This document shows positions 15,290 to 24,090 of a DNA stretch of 64,000 nt, piece by piece. Position 1 is the stretch's first letter. Every line of letters starts with the position of its first letter. The notes under the pieces are model-generated. The model did no database searches, was not told the DNA's origin, and saw only the letters and a list, made by a program, of their open reading frames with translations. The stretch covers positions 124,001-188,000 of the forward strand of contig NZ_JACOMF010000001.1 of the NCBI RefSeq assembly GCF_014283215.1, given 5' to 3'. This stretch comes from Siccirubricoccus deserti (lineage in GTDB: Bacteria > Pseudomonadota > Alphaproteobacteria > Acetobacterales > Acetobacteraceae). The position numbers and the translations under genes were made by a program.

Positions 15290-15317
15290 CCCGGGCTGGA
15301 GATGAAGCCGGGGTCAG
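15286..15317 (+). terminator. Hairpin at the end of the CinA-like gene
   Basis: CTGACCCGGGCT (15286-15297) pairs at 11 of 12 positions with AGCCGGGGTCAG (15306-15317), and the stop codon lies inside the left arm. It separates two convergent genes. There is no clear T run. Confidence 0.5.
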
Positions 15318-15413
15318 CCCGCGGCGGCGTGCGGTCCAGTGTCCCGAACCTGAAGCTCGTCACGAAATGTGGCGAACGGAAGGGTCAGGACACCAGGAGC
15401 CCCCGGTGCTTCC

Positions 15414-18400
15414 CTACCGCGCCACCCGCGCCAGCGGAAAGCTGCGCAGGTCGCGCTGCGCCGTGCGGAACACCGCATCCTGCCGATGCCGCTTCTCCGC
15501 CGCCAGTTGCGGCACCCGCCGCGTTACCCATTCGCCGAGAGCCAGCGCGCTGACCCGCCCCTCGCCATCCACCGCCGCCCTGCCACCCAGCCCCTCGCGC
15601 ACCGCGACGGCAAACAGCCCGTTGCGGTCGTCGTAGCTGTCGAGGGCTTCCTGCACGCTGGTGCTGGCGGCCAGCAGGAAGCGCCCGGTCTCGTTGCCGA
15701 GAGCCGAGAGGCTGTCCACCGTCAGCTGCCCGGCGTGGCAGGTGTCAATGAAGAGGAAGCCATCGCGCGCGCGGATCCGGGCAATGGCCCCGACCAGCGC
15801 CTCATCGTCCAGCGCCTGGCCGCGCAGCGCGGCCAGGGAGGAGACGTCGCGCACATCCGCCGGCAGGAAGAGGAAGCGCCGGTCCGGCTCGGTGCGCAGC
15901 CCGTGGCCGGCGATATAGAGCACAAAGGTATCCTCCGGCCGCGCCCGCTCGGCCAGCGCGTCCAGCGCCGCCAGCACGCCGGCGCGGCTGGCTTCGGCAT
16001 CGGTCAGCAAAGTCACCTGGACGTCCCGGAACAAGCCGCCGCCGGCGCTGCGCAGGGTCTCCGCCACGGTGCGGGCATCGGCGACGGCGAAGCGCAGATT
16101 CAGCTCCGGGTTGGCATAGCGGTCGACGCCGATCGCCAGCACCAGCAGCCTTCCGGCATCGGGCGGCGGCTGCGCCTCGCCCTCCCGCCGCAGCTCCAGC
16201 CCCGGCCCCTCGGCGAAAAGGGTGCGGTCCTCGGCGTAGAGCCGGGTGGCGATGCGGTTCGGTCCGGGGTCGAGCGGCACCTCGATGCTGGCCGCCCCGG
16301 CGGCAGGCATGCCGCGCACCGCGATGCGGTCGTTCACCACCACATCCAGCGGCCCGAGGCCAAGGCCGCGATCCTCCGCCACCAGCCCGAGCCGTAGCGC
16401 CGTCGCCCCCTCCGGCAGCACGCCGCCGCCCCAGCTGAGTGGCTGGCATCCGCCATCCGCCAGCACCGCGCAGGCCTCGCCCGGGCTCAGCACCGGCAGC
16501 CGGTCGATCCGCTCCCGCACCGCGCCGAGGCTGGCGACCCGCGCCGCCGCCGGCGCCGCATCCCCGGCGATCCGGGCACGGGTTTCGGTGGGCGCGAAGA
16601 GGGCACGGTAGGCCTGGCGGAAGCTGGCCCATTCCGTCGTCTGCGCCCGGCCGCGGTTGAGGTGGACGCCGACCAGGTCCTGGCCGCCCTCCGGCGCATG
16701 GTCGAACAGCCCATCCGGGGTGAACAGCACCCAGCGGCGGCCATCGGCATGGACGAAAAGGGCGCCGCGCTCGGCCAGCCGGCCGTCCTCCGCCGGCCCG
16801 TACCAGCGCAGCGTGCCGTCGCCGAGCGCCGCGGCCACCACGCCATTGCCGGCGACGGCCAGCCCCCAGGCGGCGCCCGGCAGGGCCAGCGCCTCCTGCG
16901 GCACGCCAGCGGCGTCGTAGCGGCGCAGATGGGTGTCGGTGCCGAGCAGGAAGCCCCGCTCGCCCGGCAGGATGGCGAGGCTGCGGGCGAACTCCCGCTC
17001 GCCCAACCGCAGCACGGTGGCATTGGCGCCCTGGCCGAGCCGCGGCCGGTTGGTGTTGCGCCAGTCGGCCACCGCGATGCGGCCGGAGGTGGTGCGGGCC
17101 GGCGCCAGGGATTCCGCCGGGTCGGGGGCTTCGATCCGGCCCTCCGCGGCATCGAAGACCAGCGGCGCCGCGCCTGGCGCCAGGGCGAAGCGCAGCCGCA
17201 ACCCATTCCGCGCGATCGCCAGGCTTGCCGCCGTCGCCCGCCACTCGGCGGTCACCGGACGCGGCCCCTGGGCCAGGGTGCCATCGGCGGCCAGCCGGCC
17301 CCAGCCTGGGTCATCCGCGGCGAAGGCCAGCCCGCCCTGCGGCAGCGGCAGCAATTGGGTGATGGTATCGCGCGCCGCGGCGATGTCGCTCGGCGGGCCG
17401 AGGCCGAAATCGGCCCAGCGGCGGATGACGAAGCCGGAAGGCCCGCCCGCTCGCCGGGCATAGCCCGCGGCATGCAGCTGCACCCCGCCCCGGCCGTCGC
17501 TGGCCCAGGCAACCGCCGGCAACCCCTCCCCGGCCAGCCCGGCGACATCGGGGGCGAGCAGGCTGCGAAGGTCGGCGAGGGCGAGGATATCGACCCGCAG
17601 CCGATCCTCGTAGCCGACCGCCAGCAGGGTCGCATCGGGCGAGATGGCGATGCCATAGGGCCGGGCGCCGGCCAGCGGCACCTTCTCCGCCAGCTTGCGC
17701 CCGGTGGCGTCATAGACCCGGATGCGGCCATCGGCGGCGCTGACTGCGAAGCGGTTGGCGGCATCGAAGGCCAGCATCCGCGCCGCGCCCGCATATGCGG
17801 TGTCCTCGCCGAGCAACCGGCCGGTCCCGGCATCCCAGACCCGGATGCCGGCGCGGCCGTCGAGCGCCGCGGCGAGCCGCGTGCCATCCGGCGAGACGGC
17901 CAGGTGCAGGACCGGCGCCGGCAGCCCGGGCAGCCGCGCGATCAGCCGCCGGCTCGTGGTGTCGAAGACATAGATGCAGAAATTCCCGTCCCAGCTCCGC
18001 CCGGTGTAACCGGCGGCGAAGGCGCGACTGCCATCGGCCGAGAGCGCGACAGCGTAGAGCTCGCCCTCGGCATCCGGGCCGATCGGCGGCCGCAGCACGC
18101 CGCGCGGCGCCCCACCGGGCAGCGCCCAAAGCCGCAGCGTCTTGTCATCCGAGACGCTGGCGAGCAGCCGGCCGGCGGCATCGGTGGCCAGCCGGGAGAT
18201 ATGCGCGGTATGCGCCGCGACCTCGACCCGCAGCACCGGCGCCTGCGGCGGCTGCCCGCCCGGCTGGGCCAGGGCTGGCGCCGCGAGCAGCAGCATCACG
18301 CCTGCGGCGTGAATGCTCCATTCATGCCAAGATTGCGAACGCGGCCCGCGGCACCTGCCGCGTAGCCAAGGCTTCCGGAGGAAACCACCCGGCACCTGAG

Positions 18401-18458
18401 GGATGGTTGGCCGCACACGACCAACGACCGCCGCTATCAGCGCCAACAGCCGGCGCAT
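15414..18458 (-). CDS. WD40-repeat protein with C-terminal caspase-like (peptidase C14) domain
   Basis: Up to 1014 residues. After an Ala/Leu-rich export-signal-like stretch (MLLLAAPALAQPG at about 18296) come WD40-type repeats such as AAHTAHISRLATDAAGR with DKTLRLWALPGG, spanning about 18240-16650. A beta-rich linker follows, then a caspase domain beginning LLVLAIGVDRYANPELN, with the catalytic His in YIAGHG and Cys in DTCHAG (codon 15738-15740). Prokaryotic caspase homologues cleave after basic residues and several act in regulated cell death or defence. The start is uncertain: ATG 18458 lies four bases after the previous gene, while ATG 18296 or GTG 18299 fit the signal better but lack a ribosome-binding site. 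Confidence 0.85.
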   Translation of the reverse strand: MRRLLALIAAVVGRVRPTIPQVPGGFLRKPWLRGRCRGPRSQSWHEWSIHAAGVMLLLAAPALAQPGGQPPQAPVLRVEVAAHTAHISRLATDAAGRLLASVSDDKTLRLWALPGGAPRGVLRPPIGPDAEGELYAVALSADGSRAFAAGYTGRSWDGNFCIYVFDTTSRRLIARLPGLPAPVLHLAVSPDGTRLAAALDGRAGIRVWDAGTGRLLGEDTAYAGAARMLAFDAANRFAVSAADGRIRVYDATGRKLAEKVPLAGARPYGIAISPDATLLAVGYEDRLRVDILALADLRSLLAPDVAGLAGEGLPAVAWASDGRGGVQLHAAGYARRAGGPSGFVIRRWADFGLGPPSDIAAARDTITQLLPLPQGGLAFAADDPGWGRLAADGTLAQGPRPVTAEWRATAASLAIARNGLRLRFALAPGAAPLVFDAAEGRIEAPDPAESLAPARTTSGRIAVADWRNTNRPRLGQGANATVLRLGEREFARSLAILPGERGFLLGTDTHLRRYDAAGVPQEALALPGAAWGLAVAGNGVVAAALGDGTLRWYGPAEDGRLAERGALFVHADGRRWVLFTPDGLFDHAPEGGQDLVGVHLNRGRAQTTEWASFRQAYRALFAPTETRARIAGDAAPAAARVASLGAVRERIDRLPVLSPGEACAVLADGGCQPLSWGGGVLPEGATALRLGLVAEDRGLGLGPLDVVVNDRIAVRGMPAAGAASIEVPLDPGPNRIATRLYAEDRTLFAEGPGLELRREGEAQPPPDAGRLLVLAIGVDRYANPELNLRFAVADARTVAETLRSAGGGLFRDVQVTLLTDAEASRAGVLAALDALAERARPEDTFVLYIAGHGLRTEPDRRFLFLPADVRDVSSLAALRGQALDDEALVGAIARIRARDGFLFIDTCHAGQLTVDSLSALGNETGRFLLAASTSVQEALDSYDDRNGLFAVAVREGLGGRAAVDGEGRVSALALGEWVTRRVPQLAAEKRHRQDAVFRTAQRDLRSFPLARVAR

Positions 18459-18462
18459 GGGC

Positions 18463-19482
18463 TCAGCCGGCCAGTTCGAAGCCGCCGCCGCCCGAGGCTG
18501 CCATCTCCGCATTGGCGACGCTCTCGGAGAAGCCCTCGCGCCGGGCGATGTTGCTGGCCGCCAGGGTGCGAGTGTCGCTGTTCACCGCCGGGCCGGCCGC
18601 CTGGGCGCGCGGCTCGGCCTGGCGCGGCAGCGCCACGCCGCGACCGCCGGCGCTGTTGAAGGCGCTCTGCTCGGCATAGCCCAGCCGCTCGCCATCCTGG
18701 GTCTGCACCAGCGCGTAGCCCGGGGCGATCGGGCGGATCCGCACCGGCTGGCGGGCGGCGAGCCGGCCGATCTCCGGCGCCCCCGCCTCCGGCCGCAGCT
18801 TCAGGGCAACCGGCGCCCGCGCCAGGGCATTGACCGCGGTCGCGTTGCGGCGCGCCTCGTAGCTGGCCTTGGTGCCGGGGGCGACGCTCTCGATCGCGGT
18901 CTCGAATTCGGCGCCGCGGGTGCCGATCCGCTGGTCGATGCTGCGGGCCAGGGCGATGTCGCGCTGGGTACGGGCGCGGAGGGCCGTCATCTCGGCCTCG
19001 GCCGTGCCGCGCGGCAGGCGGCCCTGGCGATACGCCTCCCGCACCTCCCGCGCCTGCTGGAAGCGGCAGTCCATCAACTGGTTGAAGGCAAGCTGGGTAC
19101 GGTCCAGCTCGGCATTCTCGCGCGACAGGTCGGAGACCAGGCTGGCCTGGATCCCGGACTGGTCGGCGCTGCGCTGCTGCAGCGCCGCGAGGTAGCCGCC
19201 GGCGGCGCCGGTGGCCGCCCCGGCGGCGGCGCCGATCAGCGCGCTGCGCCAATTGCCGCCGATGATCCCCCCGAGCGCGGCGCCACCAGCCGCCCCGAAG
19301 GCCGCCCCGCGCAGGATGTCCTCGGCGAAGAAATTGCCGGTGCTGTCGAGCGCGACGACCTGCTGGCGGCAGCTGTCGGACCCGTCATCGGCGCCGATCC
19401 GGTCGCTGCGCGTGGTGACGCAACCGGCCAGAAGCACGGCCGAGGTGGCGATCGCAATCATCCGGTTGGGCTGACGGGCCAA
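18463..19482 (-). CDS. Lipoprotein with glycine-zipper segment and C-terminal SH3-like region
   Basis: A 339-residue protein with a lipobox, SAVLLAGC, at about residues 14-21. A glycine-zipper helix (GAAFGAAGGAALGGIIGG and GAAAGAATGAAGG) follows at 58-100, then a long alpha-helical stretch. A small beta domain has LRPEAGAPEIGRLAARQPV and GYALVQTQDGERLGYAE, like bacterial SH3 modules. TTG 19482 is used because CGGAG precedes it; ATG 19461 has none. It ends four bases before the possible start of the caspase-like gene, so the two are probably one transcript acting in the envelope. Confidence 0.75.
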   Translation of the reverse strand: MARQPNRMIAIATSAVLLAGCVTTRSDRIGADDGSDSCRQQVVALDSTGNFFAEDILRGAAFGAAGGAALGGIIGGNWRSALIGAAAGAATGAAGGYLAALQQRSADQSGIQASLVSDLSRENAELDRTQLAFNQLMDCRFQQAREVREAYRQGRLPRGTAEAEMTALRARTQRDIALARSIDQRIGTRGAEFETAIESVAPGTKASYEARRNATAVNALARAPVALKLRPEAGAPEIGRLAARQPVRIRPIAPGYALVQTQDGERLGYAEQSAFNSAGGRGVALPRQAEPRAQAAGPAVNSDTRTLAASNIARREGFSESVANAEMAASGGGGFELAG

Positions 19483-19606
19483 GCGAGGACGCTCCGGTTG
19501 AATTCACGGCCGACAGTATCAATCGTTCCTGGTGGTTGCCAGCCCTGCTGCGCCATGCCACCGGACCGTGACAGGATGGCCATGTCAGTCGGAGATCGCG
19601 CAGCGC

Positions 19607-19909
19607 ATGTCGGGATGGCGGGATGAAGCGGACGAGCCCATCCGCCCCTTGTCCGAGGACGACCCGGCACCGGGGCTGGAAGGCCTGCCGCGCCTCGACC
19701 TCGAGCCGGTGGAGACGGCGGTGCCGGCGCTGGTGGACCAGGCGATCCAGGGCCCCGTGGTGCTGACGCGGCATGGGCGCGAAAGCTTCGTGCTGCTGCC
19801 GCTCGACATCTGGCGCCGGGTCTGGGGCGCCGTGCCGCGGCCGCCGGTGATCGATGTCGACCCCGCCGACCGGCCGAGGCGAGGCCGGAAGCCGCGCGGC
19901 CCGGCTTGA
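19607..19909 (+). CDS. Orphan Phd/YefM-type antitoxin-like protein
   Basis: The 100-residue product carries a Phd-like core: ALVDQAIQGPVVLTRHGRES then FVLLPLDIWRRV, as in antitoxins that bind their operator DNA through this N-terminal fold. Unusually it has an acidic 30-residue extension before the core and a basic tail (RPRRGRKPRGPA). No toxin gene follows; the next gene is an ABC-F ATPase 33 bases on. It may be a solitary regulator. ATG 19607 has a weak GGAG 12 bases upstream. Confidence 0.65.
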   Translation: MSGWRDEADEPIRPLSEDDPAPGLEGLPRLDLEPVETAVPALVDQAIQGPVVLTRHGRESFVLLPLDIWRRVWGAVPRPPVIDVDPADRPRRGRKPRGPA

Positions 19910-19942
19910 CGCGGCCGGCCCCGGCGGGGATGTGCCAGCCGC

Positions 19943-21757
19943 ATGGCCCCACCCCTTCTGCTGCTCCAGGACATCCACCTCCACCTCGGCACCACCCCGC
20001 TGCTGACCGGGGCGACGCTCTCGGTCGGGCCGGGGGAGCGGCTGGCGCTGGTCGGCCGCAATGGCTCGGGCAAGTCCACCCTGCTGAAGGTCGCGGCCGG
20101 AGTGCTGCAGCCGGAGGCCGGGACCCGCTTCCTGCAACCCGGCGCCACCCTGCGCAGCCTGCCGCAGGAGCCGGATTTCGGCGGCGCCCGCACCGTGTGG
20201 GAGCATGTCGAGGCCGGCCTCGGCCCGGGGGATGACCCCTATCGGGCGCGCTGGCTGCTGGAGCAGCTCGGCCTGACCGGGGAGGAGGCGCCGGGCCGGC
20301 TTTCCGGCGGCGAGGCACGGCGGGCGGCGCTGGCCCGCGCCCTCGCCCCCGCCCCCGACATCCTGCTGCTGGACGAGCCGACCAACCACCTCGACCTGCC
20401 GGCCATCGCCTGGCTGGAGGCGGAGCTGGCCTCGATGCGCGGCGCGCTGGTGCTGATCAGCCACGACCGGCGGTTCCTGGAGACCTTGTCGCGCGCCATG
20501 GTCTGGCTCGACCGCGGCACCACGCGGCGGCTGGAAAAGGGCTTCGCCGGCTTCGAGGCCTGGCGCGACCAGGTGCTGGAGGAGGAGGAGCGCGAGGCCC
20601 ACAAGCTGGACCGCAAGATCGTCCGCGAGGAACACTGGATGCGCTACGGCGTCACCGCCCGGCGCAAGCGCAACATGCGCCGGGTGGGCGAGCTGGCGGC
20701 GCTGCGGCAGCGGCGGCGCGACGCGCTGAAGGCGACCGGCACGGTGCGCATGGCGGCCTCCGAGGGCGAGGGCTCCGGCACGCTGGTGGCGCAGGCCGAG
20801 GCGGTGACCAAGGGTTATGACGGCGCCGCGCCGGTGGTGCGGGACTTCTCGACCCGCATCCTGCGGCGCGACCGGGTGGGCATCGTCGGGCCGAACGGGG
20901 CCGGCAAGACCACCCTCCTGAAGCTGCTGACCGGGGAGCTGCAACCCGACAGCGGCACGGTGCGGCTCGGCACCGGCCTGCAGATGGTGACACTCGACCA
21001 GAGCCGCGACAGCCTGGACCCGGCGCTGAGCCTGGCCGAGGCGCTGACCGGCGGCAGCGGCGACCAGGTGGAGGTCGGCGGCCAGCGCCGCCACGTGGTC
21101 GGCTACATGAAGGATTTCCTCTTCGTGCCGGATCAGGCGCGAACCGCGGTGGGGGTGCTCTCGGGCGGCGAGCGGGGGCGGTTGATGCTGGCGCGGGCGC
21201 TGGCCCGCCCCTCCAACCTGCTGGTGCTGGACGAGCCGACCAACGATCTGGACCTGGAGACGCTGGACCTGCTGGAGGAGCTGCTGGCGGAGTATGCCGG
21301 CACGGTGCTGGTGGTCAGCCACGACCGCGACTTCCTCGACCGGGTCTGCACCAGCGTGATCGTCAGCGAGGGTGACGGCCGCTGGCAGGAATACGCCGGC
21401 GGCTACACCGACATGCTGGCCCAGCGCGGCCGCGGGGTGGAGGCGAAGCCGGCCGCGGCCCCGGAGCGGGCGGCGGCGAAGCCCGCGGCGGCGCCGGCCC
21501 CTGCCCCGGCGGCGAAGCGGAAGCTGACCTTCAAGCAGCAACACGCGCTGCAAACCCTGCCCGGCCGGATGGAAGCGTTGCAGGCGGAGATCGCCCAGCT
21601 GCGGACCGTGCTGGCGGCGCCGGGGCTCTACACCCGCGACCGGGCGCGGTTCGAGCGGTTCACCGCGGCGCTGACCGAGAAGGAGGCGGCGCTGGCGGCG
21701 GCGGAGGAGGAGTGGCTGGAGCTGGAGATGCTGCGTGAGGAGATCGAGGCGGGGTAG
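19943..21757 (+). CDS. ABC-F family ATP-binding protein (Uup-like)
   Basis: This 604-residue protein has two ABC domains and no membrane segment. Walker A motifs are GRNGSGKST (about residue 33) and GPNGAGKTT (about 316), each followed by an LSGGE signature and LDEPTNHLD or LDEPTNDLD. A linker of about 80 residues lies between them and a C-terminal coiled coil follows (540-604). ABC-F proteins act at the ribosome exit site or, for Uup, influence transposon excision and ribosome quality. The Uup-type C-terminal coil is visible. It may be co-transcribed with the antitoxin-like gene. Confidence 0.92.
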   Translation: MAPPLLLLQDIHLHLGTTPLLTGATLSVGPGERLALVGRNGSGKSTLLKVAAGVLQPEAGTRFLQPGATLRSLPQEPDFGGARTVWEHVEAGLGPGDDPYRARWLLEQLGLTGEEAPGRLSGGEARRAALARALAPAPDILLLDEPTNHLDLPAIAWLEAELASMRGALVLISHDRRFLETLSRAMVWLDRGTTRRLEKGFAGFEAWRDQVLEEEEREAHKLDRKIVREEHWMRYGVTARRKRNMRRVGELAALRQRRRDALKATGTVRMAASEGEGSGTLVAQAEAVTKGYDGAAPVVRDFSTRILRRDRVGIVGPNGAGKTTLLKLLTGELQPDSGTVRLGTGLQMVTLDQSRDSLDPALSLAEALTGGSGDQVEVGGQRRHVVGYMKDFLFVPDQARTAVGVLSGGERGRLMLARALARPSNLLVLDEPTNDLDLETLDLLEELLAEYAGTVLVVSHDRDFLDRVCTSVIVSEGDGRWQEYAGGYTDMLAQRGRGVEAKPAAAPERAAAKPAAAPAPAPAAKRKLTFKQQHALQTLPGRMEALQAEIAQLRTVLAAPGLYTRDRARFERFTAALTEKEAALAAAEEEWLELEMLREEIEAG

Positions 21758-21781
21758 CGGCCCCCTTTCTCCGGCAGTGCC

Positions 21782-21808
21782 TTGTAAATAGCCATTTGGT
21801 TATATACC
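21782..21808 (+). promoter_or_regulatory. Promoter and likely ArsR-family operator
   Basis: TTGTAA (21782-21787) and TATACC (21803-21808) resemble -35 and -10 boxes with a short 15-base spacing. Between them ATAGCCA TT TGGTTAT (21788-21803) is an inverted repeat with one mismatch. An operator in this position would let the ArsR-type product of the following gene repress its own transcription. Confidence 0.6.
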
Positions 21809-21817
21809 TTATGGGCT

Positions 21818-22153
21818 ATGGATGACCTGCTCAGCCTGAAGCTCGCCGCCCTGGCCGATCCGACCCGGCGGGCGATCATCGCCCGGCTGGCCCAGGGCGA
21901 GGCCACCGTCTCCGAGCTGCGGAAACCCTTCCCTATCAGCCAGCCCGCCATCTCCAAGCACCTGAAGGTGCTGGAGACAGCGGGGCTGATCGAGCGTGGC
22001 CAGGCCGCGCAATCCCGCCCACGGCGCCTGAGGATCGATGCGTTGGAGGAGACCGCCGCCTGGTTCGAGCAGGTGCGGAGCCTCTGGAGCGACAGCTTCG
22101 ACCGCCTCGACGCGCTGCTGGACACAGCCGGCCCACAGCAAGGGGAACAGTGA
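21818..22153 (+). CDS. ArsR-family transcriptional repressor
   Basis: A 111-residue winged-helix protein with ALADPTRRAIIARLAQGEA, the recognition helix region PISQPAISKHLKVLETAGLI and a basic wing. It lacks the cysteine metal site of ArsR/SmtB proper, as in the subgroup always paired with SRPBCC-domain proteins. It is followed after three bases by such a gene. The upstream inverted repeat suggests autoregulation. Confidence 0.93.
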   Translation: MDDLLSLKLAALADPTRRAIIARLAQGEATVSELRKPFPISQPAISKHLKVLETAGLIERGQAAQSRPRRLRIDALEETAAWFEQVRSLWSDSFDRLDALLDTAGPQQGEQ

Positions 22154-22156
22154 CGC

Positions 22157-22660
22157 ATGGACGCTTCCGCCGATTCCGAATTCGTCATCGCGCGCGTCTT
22201 CAACGCCCGGCGCCAGCGCGTCTGGGACGCCTGGACGCAGCCGGAGATGCTCGGCCGCTGGTTCGGGCCCAAGGGCTCCACCACCACCGTCCTCCGCTCC
22301 GAGCTGCGGCCGGGCGGGATGCTGCATTTCCGCCTGGATGCGCCGGATGGCGGCAGGATGTGGGGCAGGTTCGTCTATCGGGAGGTGGAGGCGCCGTCGC
22401 GCCTGGTCTGGGTGCATTCCTTCGCCGACGAGCAGGGCCGGTTGGCCCCCACACCCTTCGGCGGCAGCTGGCCGATGGAAATCCTGACGACCGTCCTCTT
22501 CGAGGCGGCGGGCGAGGCGACGAAGGTCAAGCTGCGCTGGACGCCGATCTCGCCCACCGCCGAAGAGCTGAAGACCTTCACCGCAAGCAAGCCTTCGATG
22601 AACGGCGGCTGGGGCGGGAGTTTCGAGCTGCTCGACCGGCTACTGGCACAGCCGGGCTGA
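22157..22660 (+). CDS. SRPBCC (AHSA1-like) domain protein
   Basis: This 167-residue protein has the AHSA1/START-like fold pattern: FVIARVFNARRQRVWDAWT at the start, PEMLGRWFGPKG, and WGGSFELLDRLLA at the end. Such proteins bind hydrophobic ligands in a deep pocket. They are commonly encoded with an ArsR regulator, as here, and the ligand is unknown. The two genes form one unit with a three-base gap. Confidence 0.92.
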   Translation: MDASADSEFVIARVFNARRQRVWDAWTQPEMLGRWFGPKGSTTTVLRSELRPGGMLHFRLDAPDGGRMWGRFVYREVEAPSRLVWVHSFADEQGRLAPTPFGGSWPMEILTTVLFEAAGEATKVKLRWTPISPTAEELKTFTASKPSMNGGWGGSFELLDRLLAQPG

Positions 22661-22694
22661 CCGGAACGCTCGCCTGCCCGCGGCGGGGGGACCG

Positions 22695-22958
22695 TCACCC
22701 CCCGCTGATCGCCGTCATGACGATCATCTCGGCCCCCGGCGCCAGCGGCGTCGCCAGCCCGGCCTTCTCGCCATCGACGAAGACGTTCAGGTGGCGCCGC
22801 AGCGCCGGCCTCGAATCGCACAGCCGGTCGCGCATGCCCGGCCAGCGCGCCTCCAGGGCGGCGATCGCTTCCTCGACCGAGCCGGCCTCCACCTCCACCC
22901 GCCGCACCGCGCCCGGGAACAGCCGCAGCAGCGCGCCCGGCAAGGTCACCACCACCAT
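22695..22958 (-). CDS. MoaD/ThiS-family ubiquitin-like sulfur carrier protein
   Basis: The 87-residue beta-grasp protein ends in MIVMTAISGG. The C-terminal Gly-Gly is the residue pair that MoaD, ThiS and related carriers use for thiocarboxylate formation. GSVEEAIAALEARWPGMRDR and the HLNVFVDGE strand fit the family. The gene follows the BNR-repeat gene by 12 bases. No MoaE or E1-like activator is adjacent, so this is probably not the main molybdopterin subunit. Confidence 0.88.
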   Translation of the reverse strand: MVVVTLPGALLRLFPGAVRRVEVEAGSVEEAIAALEARWPGMRDRLCDSRPALRRHLNVFVDGEKAGLATPLAPGAEMIVMTAISGG

Positions 22959-22970
22959 GGCCGCCTGCCC

Positions 22971-24056
22971 CTAGGCCTCGACCACCAGCGTCTCCACCGA
23001 GGAGATCGCCGGCAGGTGCTCCGCGATGCAGCGCCAGTGGTCGCCCTCATCGGCGCTGGCGAAGACGCTGCCGGAGCTGGTGCCGAAATAGACCCCGGCC
23101 GGGCTCAGCGGGTCGGTCGCCAGCGCCTGGCGCAGCACGCCGATGAAGGCGTTCTGCTGCGGCAGCCCCTCGCGCAGCGCCTGCCAGCTTTCGCCGCGGT
23201 CGCGGCTGCGCCACACCGCGGCCTTGGCATCGGGCACGTAGCGGCCGGCGCTGTCGCCGTTCAGCGGCAGCAGGAACACCGTCGAGGGATCGCGCGGATG
23301 CGCCGCGGCGGGGAAACCGAAGGAGGAGGGCAACCCGGCCTCGATGCTCTGCCAGCTCCGGCCGCCATCGTCGCTGCGGTACATGCCGCAGTGGTTCTGC
23401 TGGTACAGCCGGTTCGGCATGCCGGGCGCCAGCGCCAGCCCGTGCACGCATTGGCCAACTTCCGGGTAGCGCTGGTCCTCCGGCAGGTAGTCGCAGCGGA
23501 TGCCGCTGTTGCGCGGCTGCCAGCTCTCGCCACCATCCGCGGTATGGAACACCCCGGCGCTGGAGATGCCGACCCAGAGCTGGCGCGCATCCGTCGGGTG
23601 CGGCACCAGCGCGTGCAGGATCAGCCCGCCGCCGCCCGGCTGCCACTGCGGCCGCGAGGGGTGGTCGCGCAGCCCATGCACATGCTGCCAGCTCACCCCG
23701 CCATCCTCGCTGCGGAACAGCCCGGCCGGCTCCACCCCGGCGTAGAGCACGCCGCCGAGGCCCTTCGCCAGGCTCCACACCGCGCGGATCGGCGCCTCGC
23801 CGGCGGGGTAGGCGAGGCCCTGGCTGGAATGCGTCCAGCTTTGGCCGAAATCGGCCGAGGTCCAGACCGCCGGGCCGAACCATTCATTGCCGCCGCCGGC
23901 GTGGATGACACCGGTCGCCGGGTCGGCGATGACGTGGCAGATCGGCCAGGCGTCGCAGAACGGGCCGCGCTGCACCCAGTCGCGGCGCGCCGCGTCGCTC
24001 TCCAGAATGAAGGCGCCCTTCTTGGTTCCGAGCAGGATGAGCAGCCTCGACGTCAT
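22971..24056 (-). CDS. BNR/Asp-box repeat (sialidase-like, YCF48-type) beta-propeller protein
   Basis: The 361-residue product contains repeated Asp-box motifs of the S.DGG.SW type: SEDGGVSWQ, TADGGESWQ, SDDGGRSWQ, SRDRGESWQ and SADEGDHWR. They define a seven- or eight-bladed propeller. No signal peptide is seen, so it is probably cytoplasmic, and the sialidase catalytic residues are not evident. GGAGGGGG precedes ATG 24056. It is encoded directly before the MoaD-like gene, a pairing whose biochemical meaning is unknown to me. Confidence 0.85.
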   Translation of the reverse strand: MTSRLLILLGTKKGAFILESDAARRDWVQRGPFCDAWPICHVIADPATGVIHAGGGNEWFGPAVWTSADFGQSWTHSSQGLAYPAGEAPIRAVWSLAKGLGGVLYAGVEPAGLFRSEDGGVSWQHVHGLRDHPSRPQWQPGGGGLILHALVPHPTDARQLWVGISSAGVFHTADGGESWQPRNSGIRCDYLPEDQRYPEVGQCVHGLALAPGMPNRLYQQNHCGMYRSDDGGRSWQSIEAGLPSSFGFPAAAHPRDPSTVFLLPLNGDSAGRYVPDAKAAVWRSRDRGESWQALREGLPQQNAFIGVLRQALATDPLSPAGVYFGTSSGSVFASADEGDHWRCIAEHLPAISSVETLVVEA

Positions 24057-24090
24057 CTTTCCCCCTCCGTGGTTGGGTGCCGCCGCGCCG

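Noticed and set aside
19385-21553. 722-codon minus-strand open frame opposite the ABC-F gene
   Set aside because: The plus strand encodes a complete ABC-F protein; the antisense product is His/Gln/Arg-rich and resembles no protein family.
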